Shown piece by piece: positions 45,822 to 58,165 of a DNA stretch of 64,000 bases. A program made the position numbers and the translations under genes. The stretch covers positions 310,001 through 374,000 of the forward strand of contig JAACJM010000059.1 of assembly GCA_013368315.1 (NCBI GenBank), given 5' to 3'. This stretch comes from Tetrapyrgos nigripes (lineage: Eukaryota; Basidiomycota; Agaricomycetes; Agaricales; Campanellaceae). The notes under the pieces are model-generated. The model did no database searches. It had not been told where the DNA came from and saw nothing but the letters and a program-made list of their open reading frames with translations. Every line of letters begins with the position of its first letter. The first letter of the stretch is position 1.

Positions 45822-48800
45822 CGCACACCCTGGACGCAACCTGCTTGCACCCTGGACGCAACCTGCATGCACTCTGGACGCAACCTGCGCGCACTCTGGA
45901 CACAACCTGCACGCACTCTGGACACAACCTGCGCGCACCCTGGACGCAACCTGCGCGCACTCTGGACGCAACCTGCATGCACCCTGGACGCAACCTGCGC
46001 GCACCCTGGACGCAACCTGCGCGCACTCTGGACGCAACCTGCATGCACCCTGGATGCAACCTGCACGCACTCTGGACGCAACCTGCGCGCACTCTGGACA
46101 CAACCTGCACGCACTCTGGACGCAACCTGTGCGCACCCTGGACGCAACCTGCGCGCACCCTGGACACAACCTGCGCGCACCCTGGACGCAACCTGCGCAC
46201 ACTCTGGACACAACCTGCGTGCACTCTGGACACAACCTGCACGCACTCTGGACGCAACCTGCGCGCACCCTGGACGCAACCTGCACGCACTCTGGACGCA
46301 ACCTGCGTGCACTCTGGACGCAACCACACAACCTGCATGCATCGTGGACTCTGGACGCAACCTGAGCGCACTCTGGACGCACCCTGGACGCAACCTGCGC
46401 GCACTCTGGACGCAACCTGCATGCACCCTGGACGCAACCAGCACGCACCCTGGACGCAACCTGCACGCGCACCCTGGACGCAACCTGCACGCACTCTGGG
46501 CACGCACCCTGGACGCAACCTGCGCACACTCTGGACGCAACCTGCATGCACCCTGGACGCAACCTGCACGCACTCTGGACGCAACCTGCACGCACCCTGG
46601 ACGCAACCTGCGCACACTCTGGATGCAACCTTTGCGCAACCTGCACACACCCTGGACGCAACCTGCGTGCACTCTGGACGCAACCTGTGTGCACTCTGGA
46701 TGCAATCACACAACCTGCATGCATTGTGGACTCTGGATGCAACCTGCGCGCACCCTGGACGCAACCTGCGCGCACTCTGGATGCAACCTTCGCGCAACCT
46801 GCACGCACCCTGGACGCAACCTCCGCGCACTCTGGACGCAACCTGTGTGCACTCTGGACGCAACCTGTGCGCACTCTGGATGCAACCTGCGCGCACTCTG
46901 GACGCAACCTGCATGCACCCTGGACGCAACCTGCACGCACCCTGGACGCAACCTGCACGCACTCTGGACGCAACCTGCGTGCACTCTGGACGCAACCTGC
47001 GTGCACTCTGGACGCAACCTGCGTGCACTCTGGACGCAACCTGCGTGCACTCTGGACGCAACCTGCGTGCACTCTGGACGCAACCTGCGTGCACTCTGGA
47101 CGCAACCTGCGTGCACTCTGGACGCAACCTGCGTGCACTCTGGACGCAACCTGCGTGCACTCTGGACGCAACCTGCGTGCACTCTGGACGCAACCTGCGT
47201 GCACTCTGGACGCAACCACACAACCTGCATGCATCGTGGACTCTGGACGCAACCTGAGCGCACTCTGGACCCAACCTGTGCACACCCTGGACCCAACCTG
47301 CGCGCACTCTGGATGCAACCTGCGCGCACCCTGGACCCAACCTGCGCGCACTCTGGACGCAACCTGCGTGCACTCTGGATGCAACCTGCGCGCACCCTGG
47401 ACGCAACCTGCGCGCACTCTGGACGCAACCTGCATGCACTCTGGACGCAACCTGCGTGCACTCTGGACGCAACCTGCGTGCACTCTGGACGCAACCTGCG
47501 TGCACTCTGGACGCAACCTGCGTGCACTCTGGACACAACCACACAACCTTCATGCATCGTGGACTCTGGACGCAACCTGAGCGCACTCTGGACGCAACCT
47601 GCGCGCACCCTGGACGCAACCTGCGCACACTCTGGATGCAACCTGCGCGCACCCTGGACGCAACCTGCGCGCACTCTGGACGCAACCTGCGCGCACCCTG
47701 GACGCAACCTGCACGCACCCTGGACGCAACCTGCATGCACTCTGGACGCAACCTGTGCGCACTCTCGACACAACCTGCACGCACCCTGGACGCAACCTGC
47801 GCGCACTCTGAATGCAACATTCGCGCAACCTGCACGCACCGTGGACGCAACCTCCGCGCACTCTGGACACGACGCAACCTCCGCGCACTCTGGACACAAC
47901 CTGCGCGCACCCTCGACGCAGCCTGCATGCACTCTGGATGCAACCTTCGCGTAACCTGCATGCACCCTTGACGCAACCTCCGCGCACTCTGGACACAACC
48001 TGTGTGCACTCTGGACGCAACCTGTGTGCACTCTGGATGCAACCTGCGCGCACTCTGGACGTAACCTGCGCACGCACTCTGCACGCAACCTGCATGCACC
48101 CTGGACACAACCAGCACGCACCCTGGACGCAACCTGCGCGCACCCTGGACGCAACCTGCGTGCACTCTGGACGCAACCTGCGTGCGTGCACCCTGGACGC
48201 AACCTGCGTGTGTGCACCCTGGACGCAACCTGCGTGCACTCTGGACGCAACCTGCGTGCGTGCACCCTGGACGCAACCTGCGTGTGTGCACCCTGGACGC
48301 AACCTGCGTGCGTGCACCCTGGACGCAACCTGCGTGCGTGCACCCTGGACGCAACCTGCGTGCGTGCACCCTGGACGCAACCTGCGTGCGTGCACCCTGG
48401 ACGCAACCTGCGTGCGTGCACCCTGGACGCAACCTGCGTGCGTGCACCCTGGACGCAACCTGCATGCGTGCACCCTGGACGCAACCTGCATGCGTGCACC
48501 CTGGACGCAACCTGCGTGCGTGCACCCTGGACGCAACCTGCGTGCGTGCACCCTGGACGCAACCTGCGTGCGTGCACCCTGGACGCAACCTGCGTGCGTG
48601 CACCCTGGACGCAACCTGCGTGCGTGCACCCTGGACGCAACCTGCGTGCGTGCACCCTGGACGCAACCTGCGTGCGTGCACCCTGGACGCAACCTGCGTG
48701 CGTGCACCCTGGACGCAACCTGCGTGCGTGCACCCTGGACGCAACCTGCGTGCGTGCACCCTGGACGCAACCTGCGTGCGTGCACCCTGGACGCAACCTG

Positions 48801-48895
48801 CGTGCGTGCACCCTGGACGCAACCTGCGTGCGTGCACCCTGGACGCAACCTGCGTGCGTGCACCCTGGACGCACCCTGGACACAACCTGCGCACT
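45822..48895. repeat. 22/26-bp minisatellite, about 3.1 kb
   Basis: From 45822 to about 48175 the units are mostly 22 bp (ACGCAACCTGCGTGCACTCTGG type, with CTC/CCC and CG/TG/CA variants) and a higher-order marker, CAACCACACAACCTGCATGC plus ATCGTGGACTC, at about 46321, 46705, 47215 and 47538. From about 48176 to 48870 the units are 26 bp (an additional CGTG) and nearly identical. Because neither unit contains a stop and neither length divides by three, very long frames are open on both strands (772 codons plus, 1039 codons minus). I do not call these genes. Confidence 0.92.
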
Positions 48896-49313
48896 TTTGT
48901 CACACTGAAATACTTCTGTATTTCTTGGCTGTATTACCTAATGTATTACTGTGACACCATGTCACTCTGAAATGTTCCTGTAATCCAACTTGTCTTACAG
49001 CAGTCTTACAGCATTGCTCCCAAAATTTCTTCTCTCTGTAATACTTCTGTAATCCAAGGCAGAATACTTGTTGAATGGCTTGGTGTAAGTTTGCTGTAAT
49101 CCCTATGTAGGGCACCGGATCTACAGGGATTTGGCCTCTGAAATGTCCCTGTAATACAACTTGTCTTACAGCAGTCTTACAGCATTGCTCTGGAAAATTC
49201 TTCTCTCTGTAATACCTCTGTAATACAAGGTGGATTACTTATTGAATGACTTGTTGTAAGGTCACTGTAATACCTCTGTATGGCAGATGATTTACAGGGA
49301 TTTGCCTCCAGTG
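48896..49313 (-). repeat. CACTG-ended, TAATAC-rich repeat terminus, copy C
   Basis: Two tandem diverged units of about 170 bp (48965-49134 and 49138-49306), both with CAACTTGTCTTACAGCAGTC and CTTCTCTCTGTAATAC. Ends TTTGCCTCCAGTG at 49313. Same orientation as copy A; the minisatellite lies on its inner side. Confidence 0.55.
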
Positions 49314-49339
49314 TGAGTTTGACAGTGGTACCACAAGCT

Positions 49340-49800
49340 TCTCCAAGATGATACCTACCTTGAAGCACAAACCGCTCAAAATGATGCCGTCAATGGCAAA
49401 GGCGCCATCAGCTCAACTGAATAGAAGCATTCAGCAGCCGGCTCGGCACCGGTTTCAAAACTTTGGGTTTCGCGCAAGGGATCAAATCCAAGTCACGCAC
49501 TCTGGAAACTTTCTGCACCGCGAAGAACTGAACCACCACAATGTTTACAAGGTATGTTGTTTTGATCGATAAAACGAATTGTGGGTTTCTGCGCAGTGCT
49601 GACTTGAGCTATATAGTGCTATTGTTGAATATGCCGAACATCTTCAGCAGACAATCTAAGCCAAAACAGGAGGACGCAATTCCTTCTGGCTTTGATGTCA
49701 GTCATGCAAAGATTGTCCTATCCACAGCTGCCAGTATCGGAAACGTACTTAATTTCAATGTATGTACATATATGACTTACATATGCAGCATTTGATGTTA
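49340..49800 (+). other. Unrecognised coding-like stretch
   Basis: Plus-strand reading with RHRFQNFGFRARDQIQVTHS and LHREELNHHNVYK, ended by a GT splice-like site at 49552; then QEDAIPSGFDVSHAKIVLST in another frame. Possibly two exons of a transposon-borne gene; no family recognised. Confidence 0.25.
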
Positions 49801-49974
49801 AATTTAGGCTGAAAGTATCCAAGTCATTGCTGCAGAGCATGCGTAAAATCTCGGCACCTGCCGAATACTGTTCTTTTACCTCACACCTAACTCGAATGGC
49901 ATGCATACTTATGCCTATATTGTTAATACGCCTAGAATTACATCAGAAAATTTACTATGACTTTTTTTAGGTTA

Positions 49975-50160
49975 CCAAACCCTGCCATCTTGATAGTCAA
50001 GGGCCAAGGGGGCTGACCCCAGGTCAGCCTCCTCACCAGCACCTGGCCCTTGACCCAACCCTTGAGGGGTGGGCCAGGCCAGGGTCAGTGGCTGTACAGG
50101 GTCATCGGGGTCGGTCCAGGGCAGGTCAGTGGCCAATGGGGTCATGACCCAGACCTGAGT
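49975..50160. repeat. GC-rich GGTCAGTGGCC-type subterminal repeats
   Basis: About 185 bases rich in CCAGGGTCAGTGGC-, GGGCAGGTCAGTGGCC- and TGACCC-like words in both orientations. Base composition is unlike its surroundings. Could be the left subterminal zone of the Plavaka element. Confidence 0.45.
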
Positions 50161-50664
50161 GTTTAACAAGCTAGGTATGGGCTGCATTCTTTGTCTTTTC
50201 TTCTTTTGTTGCTGGTACTTGAGGACAGCAGTCACAAGAGATGGGAGAGCAGTCACAAGATATGCGAGAGGAGCAAGAAGAGGGTCTGGAGGAGATCTTG
50301 AGCGTGAGTCAGAGTGACGGTGGCAAGAAAAAGTTAGAGAACGTGAGAGTGAACAGTCATTGTATCCACGCATTTGATGTGTTTGACATGTTTGATGCAT
50401 CTGGTGAGAGTGAGAATGAGATGATGAGTGGGACCTTGAGGCTTGGGAACGGTCTTGAGAGTGGCCATATGAATACGGCATGTCAAATAAAGGGAGGGAA
50501 GGGAAGGGAAGGGAAGGGAAGGGAAGGAAGGAATGTGGTCGACTTTTAAGAAGTCTTGCATTGTTTGGCGACACCTTCACAACTTGTTTGTTGATGACAT
50601 CATCTTCAACAAATTTTCCTTCAAGTCCACATACACCTACCTCAATGCCTTGCCTCTCTTCTTC

Positions 50665-53600
50665 ATGAGCCTCAAATGCATATGTGGCAAAGAGTTCAAT
50701 GAAGATATATGCCTTGCACATCACCAGGCCTGGTGCAAGAAGTGGAAAGGAGGACAACTCACCGAAACTCTTGCAAAAAAGGCAAAGCAGATGGAGGCAC
50801 CCAATTTGAAGGCAAATGGAAATGACAAGGCTGTAGGGAAAGGAGTGGTTGCATTTGTGAGTTGTTTTAAGCCTTTCTACTCACTATATGCTGCTGCAAG
50901 CTCATCCCATACAACTATCTCAACTTCTTTGAAAAACCCAATTCCCATTCAAGTTCCTGACAATGAGCCTGCTCCTATGGATGCTCCAGATGATTGGGAG
51001 GTGCATTCTATGTTCAGCTTGCTGTCAGATACCCCTCAAGTTCTGCCACCCTTAGACTTTGCCAACGATATATTCAATGACATACCCAATGACAACTCTA
51101 TACCTTTCTCCACAACCAATACCTTTAAAGACGAGTTTAGCAATGATTCTATATGTGCTGAATACAGCGATATTACCTTTATCCCACTACACATTTTGTG
51201 TGATACTCTTGACATTGTTAAACATATGCCAGTCACTGACATTAGAGGTCGGCAACTTACATCTCACAGCTAAATCCAGACATCGGCACTATCAGCAGGA
51301 TGGAATTGACCCCAAAAACATCATTGAAGGCATACACAGTCGCAGACTGCCCCCTCGTCTTGACAACTTCAACCTAACTTCTGAGGTGGTTCCTGAGGAA
51401 TCCTCCTTGTCTATTGAAACCAATACTCCTAATCCTCCTCCTCCTACATTCCCTCCCACCTCATCCATGAGTCATACATCACAAGGCATGTTGCCTTTAG
51501 AACTGCCATTTGGAAAATCAAGACCTTCCCAGACAAATTCAGACTCTATCACATGTTCAATGCCTATCCTTCACATGACCCTGATTCCTCTCTCACTGTC
51601 TTTCTATGTGCTGAATCCAATATACTTGCCAATTCTGATGAGAAGCAAACTCGCAGATATGACCATGGACTTGGAAACTTACAGCCTCCATCATTTCATC
51701 CTTTTCTCAACAAGGAAGAATTCAGGCTTATGGAGTGGTTTTACATGTCAGGTTCATTATTGGCTCTTCGTCTCAATGTCCTCATCAAAGTCCTAAAGGA
51801 TGATTTTGACATTTCGAAGATTCCTGACAATTTCGATGTAAACCAGGTCAACAGATGCATTGATGAGTACATCATCAGTATGCAAATTCCTTCACCCTCA
51901 TCATCATCATCAAAAAACTCCGATGTTGACCCTGAATGTCCCCCACGTCTCAAATATGGGTGAAAAAGTTCTAGTGTCTCAATCTCATTGTCTTGTAAAG
52001 GTGTCCAATATGCATCTGAGGCTGATGCACCCACTTTTGAAGTAAAGAACATATGGCATTGTGATATTGTCAATGTCATAGCTTCAGAGGTGCAGAGTTC
52101 ATCATTCGTAGACCATCACCTATGTCCTTACACCCTCATGTGGAATCCTGGTGATGGAGAGCCAGATCAATGAGTTTATGGGGAGGCTTATACATCAAAC
52201 CATGCATTGGAGATCGAGCAGGAGATTTTCACTTCCATTCCACCACCATCCAATCCTGAAATCGAATCCGTTTCCCTCTACATCATGCTATGGTCAGATT
52301 CAACACATCTTGCTGAATTCAGCTCAGCCTCACTATGGCCAATATATCTCTTTTTTGGCAACATCTCAAAGTATATTTGGGGTTCACTGTCAAATCATAC
52401 TGCTCATCACATAGCTTATATTCGTGAGGTGAGTTTCATTTTTGATGCATGTATGACTTATGACTAAATTGGCATATCACAGCTTCCAAAAAAGCTCAGG
52501 GAGCACTATCAGACAGTCTACAATGGTCAAGAAATCTCATCTGAGTTGTGGACACATCTTAAGCATGACTTGATACAAGCTATCTGGTTTTTACTACTTA
52601 ATCAACGTGTCAAAAATGCATACAAGTCTGGTGTCATCCTCAAGTGTTCTGATCACAAGATGAGCTGTTTTTTCCTGCACTGGTTTATATATTCAAAGTA
52701 ATATCCAGAGAAGTAAGTCATTGCTCTAGAGTTCATTATTCATGCTGATGCGATTCTCAGATGTCTCATGGCCTGCACAAAGAACTGGGGATTATGTCTG
52801 TGTCCACAATGCCTCATCAAGCAGTATGAAGTCCATGAGATGGGCACCAAAGTGGATATGGATAGACAGATGGAAAAGCAAGTCAACAGTCCAGAGTTAT
52901 GAGGCAAAGCTGTCGCTGCTCATCAGGAACTGTTAATGAATGGGAAGTCAATTCCCAGCAAGAATGTGTGCAATCTGATGGATCCAGAATCATTGATCCC
53001 CACTCTTGTGAGTGCACTATTTTCAATTCAGTCATTGCTTTAACAGACTTAGCAGACCAGAATGCATTTTCAGAAGCATTTTTTGAGTTTGGTTTCCAAT
53101 GTTTCAAGATGGAGACCAACCATACTTGTCATGAGTTTGATATCGGGGAATTTCAACAAGTCTTCATTCATCTCGTTTGGATTTTAGAAGCTGCTAAGGG
53201 TAACTCGAGGGCCACAGTAGACCAGAGGTATATTCCTTATTCTTAAGTATCCCTTCAGGGACTTACAAAGAGATTACAGGTATAGAGACATGCCAACATT
53301 TGGCACCAGTAGCATTCATAAATTCCCAGAAGAGGCTACAGCTATGAAGAAACTTGCCGCATGGAATTACAAGGATTTCCTACAGGCGAGTGACTCATAA
53401 TTGATGGAATCTCCAATGGTGGCTGACTCATGTGTAGTGTGCTATCCTATGCTTTGATTCTCTCTTAGCACCATTCCATGATGAGGTCATCAAGGACTTG
53501 TTATGGGACCTTCTCGTCTTCCAAGAGTATGCAAAACTACAGATGTACACCGACTCAACAGTTGCCTCTTTGGCTATGGCCACATAAAGACTGGGACATA

Positions 53601-55216
53601 GCCTTCAGAAATTTGCAGAGGTGACATGTAGCTCATTCAACACCAAGGAGTTATCTGAAGAGGCTGCTGCTTGTATTCGTCATGCTGAGAATGCCACAAA
53701 GAAACATGCTACCACTAATGAAGCCAATGCTCCAACACAAAAACCTAAAGTACTTGCATCAAAGACACTCCTGAAGCAACACTACAATCTCAATACACCA
53801 AAGCTGCATGCTTTTGGATACTATGCCAATGACATTCCTGAGTTTGGAACCACTGACTCACATACAACACTCATTGTGAGTAGTATTTATGTCACTTTTT
53901 TCATTATAACTGACTGTCATTGGTAGGGCAAAATGGAGCATGGTCATAATAAAAATCTATACCAGCACACTTCAAAGTCTGAGTTTGAAGGCCAGATAGG
54001 CAATCTCACTGCACAAGAATGAGTGATCTTTGATATTGCTGAGCAAAACAAGCTCACTCCTTTGGCACAACTTATGCCCACTTCCTGATCCAATGAACCC
54101 ACTAATCTGGAGGAGAATGGGTTTAACCCAGCTTCACCATTCTGGATTGGCATATCTGAAAAGGAGAAAGTCGATTTGGACATTCTGCTTTCCGAGAACC
54201 AACAGGATCCTGCATTCAAGGTGAGCTATATTGGTCAACTTTTTGATTCTACATTTGATCTTGTACTTGAAGGACTTTCTCTGAAAACTTAAAGACCATC
54301 TTCTTGGATGGCTGCTCAACACTGATGACTGCATTGAGTATTCTGAGGAGGACCATCGATCAATCATTCCAGAGAACGACACCCTCTTTTCCCATCAGAC
54401 AGCACATTTCAACTATACATCCTATGACCTCCAGTGATGTTGCGATACAATCAATCCTTGTACACATCCCCATATCTTGACACTCTCTGGTGAGAGAGAA
54501 CACCCTTATCAGTATGCTCACATTATCAACATTTTTCATGTTTATGCCCACCATTGTGGACCAAAGTCATCAAATGATAGGCATATTCACAAGTTTTACA
54601 TCCTTTTTATCTGCTGGTTTGACTTCAATTCCGAATCTCCCTGGGCTTTGAAGTAAAACATCTCCCTCATGTTTATTTCCCACATAGCAGCACACCAGAT
54701 GCTTTTGGCTTCTTGGATCCTGCACATGTTATATGTGGTGTCCATCTTATGCCTGTCTACGCATCTGTACAAAGTGGCACACTACTTCCACCAAACTCCA
54801 AAGCATGGCAAATGGAATCAGGAGAAGAAGGCAAGACTGAAACCTTGGACTGGAATGAGTACTATGTCAGAATGTGAGTAAATTTGGTCTCGTTCATCAA
54901 ATTTTACTTACTGTATGATAGTGCCACAGATCAGGATATGTTCATGCATTTCCAAGGTGGCACTGTAGGTCATAAATCAACCCAAAATTTTACAAGGGGC
55001 TTGGAGAAGGAGGCAATTGCTGCCGAGCAGAGACTGGACCAAGCACTGGACACTGGGGTGATCTTTGGTTTACCTGAATGGGAGTTTGATGATGAGGTAG
55101 AGTCAGATCAGGAGTTGGACATCAATGTGGAAGAGGATGACGACCGAGTACAGGCTTGTTTGGATAAGGAAATGTTTATTGAGGATTCTGAGGGCAAGGA
55201 AAATAGTACGGTGTAG
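50665..55216 (+). pseudogene. Plavaka-type transposase, decayed
   Basis: Starts with a zinc-finger-like KCICGKEF...LAHHQAWC. The conserved series then follows over several frames: DISKIPDNFDVNQV, FVDHHLCPYTLMWN, FFGNISKYIWG, YNGQEISSELW, CPQCLIKQYEVHEMGTKVDM, MPTFGTSSIHKF, DLLWDLLVFQEYAKLQMYTD, HFNYTSYDLQ and INPCTHPHILTLSGEREHPY, YAHIINIFHVYAHHCGP, then DAFGFLDPAHVICGVHLMPV. Introns are visible (for example 52430-52483). In-frame stops (51271-51273, about 52171, 53041-53200, 53586) and frame changes kill it. Plavaka elements are agaricomycete cut-and-paste transposons. Target duplications were not found. Confidence 0.8.
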
Positions 55217-57030
55217 TACTATCTGTATCTTTGAATAGGATTGAACAGGCAAGATCATTTCCACATAATTTCAACTGGGTCAACTTTCTCATGTGCATTA
55301 CTTGTATGTATACCCAATATGTATCTTGATGGCATTGCTATAACCCTAGTAGATACATCATGGAATACAATGGATATATGTATCAATACTGGAACAGTCT
55401 AGACTATTAATCCAATCATGGAATAAGATGGCAATCAACACTGATACTGGAATATACTGGCCACCATAATCCATCATTGATATGGATGGCATACTCCGTC
55501 AATTATGGGATGCATGGCCACCAAATCAATAATGGATTGAAGTGACCACTGCAATCTATGTTGCCAACAAGATGTTACAAGGCTGAATGAAATGAGGCTG
55601 AGTTCTTTACACTCCGTTTCTGCATGTGACAGTGCATATTCATCCCATCTCCTCCCATGCTGTTGTTTCCAGTTTCCTCCTTGCCAATATCCACACTAAT
55701 TATCTTGGCATTGAGGGGTTCAAGGCAAGGATTATAGGAGAATCACCCTGGGTATAATTTGCATGAAATGAACGAGGTGAGGCTCAGTAGTGCCATACAT
55801 AAAGTAAATATTGTAGTATATGGAAACAAGAAGATGAAAATGGGAGAGGAGGATGGGTAGCTTGAGAAATAGCTAGTGCTGCTAGACTCGTAAGTAAGAG
55901 TGAAAAAATGAAGTGATATATGATGCGTACCTGAGAGACTTGTGAATAGTAAGACTGAAAAGATGAAGAATGAATAGGACAAGTCTCTCGGGGACATAAG
56001 TATGGGAATACTCGAAACAGGAGAAAGAAACATGTATGTGATGGAGCTATGGCATTTTCCTATCTATCTTCGAATTACTCTTACTTGCATTGATTAGATT
56101 ACATCTTCTATGAAATTCTCTTTAATTCTTTTGACTCACAGGTAATGAATATTCTTTGATCTCCTAGAAGATTCTCTCATAGTACTATAGATACCAAGCC
56201 ACATTGTATTAGAGAGAACCTAAATCACTACTTTGTCTACCAACTTACCTTCTACCTGAAGTGAGAATTCTTGAGTGGCTATGCAATGCTTCGCACTTGT
56301 CAACCTCCTCAACCCTCAGATACTTATTAGCTGTCTTGGCACTACAAGTATTCGAGATTATGAAGTATTGATCTATTAAGGTTACTACAGAGTTACATCA
56401 AACCTATGCAATCTACAAAATCTAGCCCTACTCTTTTACAGCGTATGAAGATAAATTAGAAACATGTGGAAGGAAATCAGAGACGTGTACAAGAACTTGA
56501 GACAAAACAAATTACTGAGACGAAGAGAGAAAGGATACGTGTGTGGGGAATGTGCAATGGACAGCCCTGGGGTCCTGTGCGAGAGGTACGGGCCACGGAG
56601 GCATACAAGATAACCATGGACAGCCTTGAGGTCCTGCCCAAGGGGTAAGTGATAGGGAATGGATGAAATCCAAGGTGGAACTTACAGCAATGATTAGATC
56701 TTTATAAAGTATTTCTTGGTTGTTACTGCCTAGAAATTGCCACCATCAATCTCTAGACAATTTCTTGGACTTACCTGGGTTCAAAGAGTTTTCTATTTAG
56801 GTTTATATCTTCTGTCGCCACGCTGTCCAGCCTCATACAAGCCACGCCTCAGCACTGGCCCACACCCCCTTCATCCATCTCTATGCCATGATTTCTTACA
56901 TTGCCATGCTATCCCATGTCTGGCCATGAATGTGCAGATTAGGTGATGCTGAGGGAAGGTGACACATCTAAAGCTCGTCTTGCTGGCTGGTGGGGCCTGT
57001 GTCATCATCAACGTCAACAGAGGGAAGTTA
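55217..57030. other. Intergenic, no supported gene
   Basis: 55360-55560 has repeated AATCCATCATTGATATGGATGGC-like words in both orientations and may be the right subterminal zone of the Plavaka element. The rest holds short frames only. Confidence 0.4.
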
Positions 57031-57240
57031 CAAGGCCTTTAGGCTGAGTTAACTTAGGTTGACCTCGAAAATGTTCCCAGGGGTTCAGTCTCCCACCCCT
57101 TTTCATCTGGTCTCTACCTTCCTGACAACCGAAATGTGTCTAGACTCGGTCTGGATTGGGTCCAATGACCACTGGTGACATCGACAACCACAACATCATG
57201 CTAGCGTGTCAAGTGTGTCGACTTGTCTTGCTCGCAGCTC
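57031..57240 (-). repeat. GAGGCC-family repeat, diverged partial copy
   Basis: AAGGCCTTTAGGCTGAGTTAAC then GGTTCAGTCTCCCACCCCTTTTC and GTCTAGACTCGGTCTGG, matching 31142-31330 in the same orientation. The other end is not contiguous. Confidence 0.5.
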
Positions 57241-57961
57241 ATCATGTTTCCCCCCACCTCAAATCCCTCTAAAAGCAAACCAGATCCAATGGGGAAAGTA
57301 TATATATTGGTCAACAAGGACCTCAACCGCTGGGAACTGTCGCTTTTGAAGAGATTCTTAGAAGGAAAGGCCAGAGAGAAACTGAAACCTTTTTCTATGT
57401 ATGTCTACATTGTGCCTACATAAGTGTACAGGTGCATTCAACTACACCCATAGTTCTGTCAGTACCTTCTCAACTCACCATGCCAACCTTGCAACCCTCC
57501 GCTGCCTGCGCATCGTTGCACGCATGCTCGACCCTACCAACACCCGTTCCCTCTCTACTAGGCATCTGGTACTCCTCTCCCACTCTCATTGCTCCTCTCT
57601 GTCTCCAAAGTATCTTTGTTCAAGACGGCTTACTCACCCCAACGCGTTCTGGTCTTCACCTGAGTCAGGTGTTGCCGTTGGTGTTGACGTTGGTTTCTCA
57701 TGCCTTTATGTGATGGGTGACTTGGTGGTTAGATTGGGCTTTGTGCTCTTCACTGCGTAATTGTCGTGTTGACATGAAGCTAGAGTTGAGTTGGATTTAG
57801 CCATTGTGTTGGGTGTCTGGCAGCGCGTTGATGATCTTTGGATGTTAGTTTCGATTTTTTCCTCCTTAGCACATACATACTTAAGCTTATTTCACTCATA
57901 CTACTTTGTAAGTAGCTGCTATGTAGTCAATACAAGAGTGAAATTTTGGTATGATCTTGTT
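57241..57961. other. Region between repeat pieces, no supported gene
   Basis: Several short frames (57223-57423, 57401-57760); no family motif. May be sequence inserted into a GAGGCC-family copy. Confidence 0.35.
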
Positions 57962-58165
57962 GAGGAGGGCCTCGTACCTTGCCATGCGAAGCAGTGGCAT
58001 CTTTCCCCAGTATGGATGACGCGATGACATGTCAGTTGAGCGTCTCAGTCATTTCGGTCATTTCGGTCATTTCGGAGCGCTGAAGTGGCATGTGAAACTT
58101 AGAACCCGTGGAAAAATTTGCTACTCAATTGCGAGCAAGGTCGACATAAGTTAAACTGGGGAAAG
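57962..58165. repeat. Head-to-head GAGGCC-family ends
   Basis: 57965-58010 is a minus-orientation 5' end (GGGCCTCGTACCTTGCCATG...TTTCCCCAGT). 58070-58155 is a plus-orientation 3' end (AGAACCCGTGG...GTCGACATAAGTTAA), running straight into the next 5' end ACTGGGGAAAG. Confidence 0.55.

Noticed and set aside
45784..48903. 1039-codon minus-strand open frame (and 772-, 725-, 580-codon frames)
   Set aside because: By-product of a stop-free tandem repeat; many overlapping frames are equally open, with no codon-level constraint visible.
55743..56033. 96-codon hydrophobic minus-strand frame
   Set aside because: Ser/Phe-rich translation of an AG-rich stretch; no family motif, no exon context.
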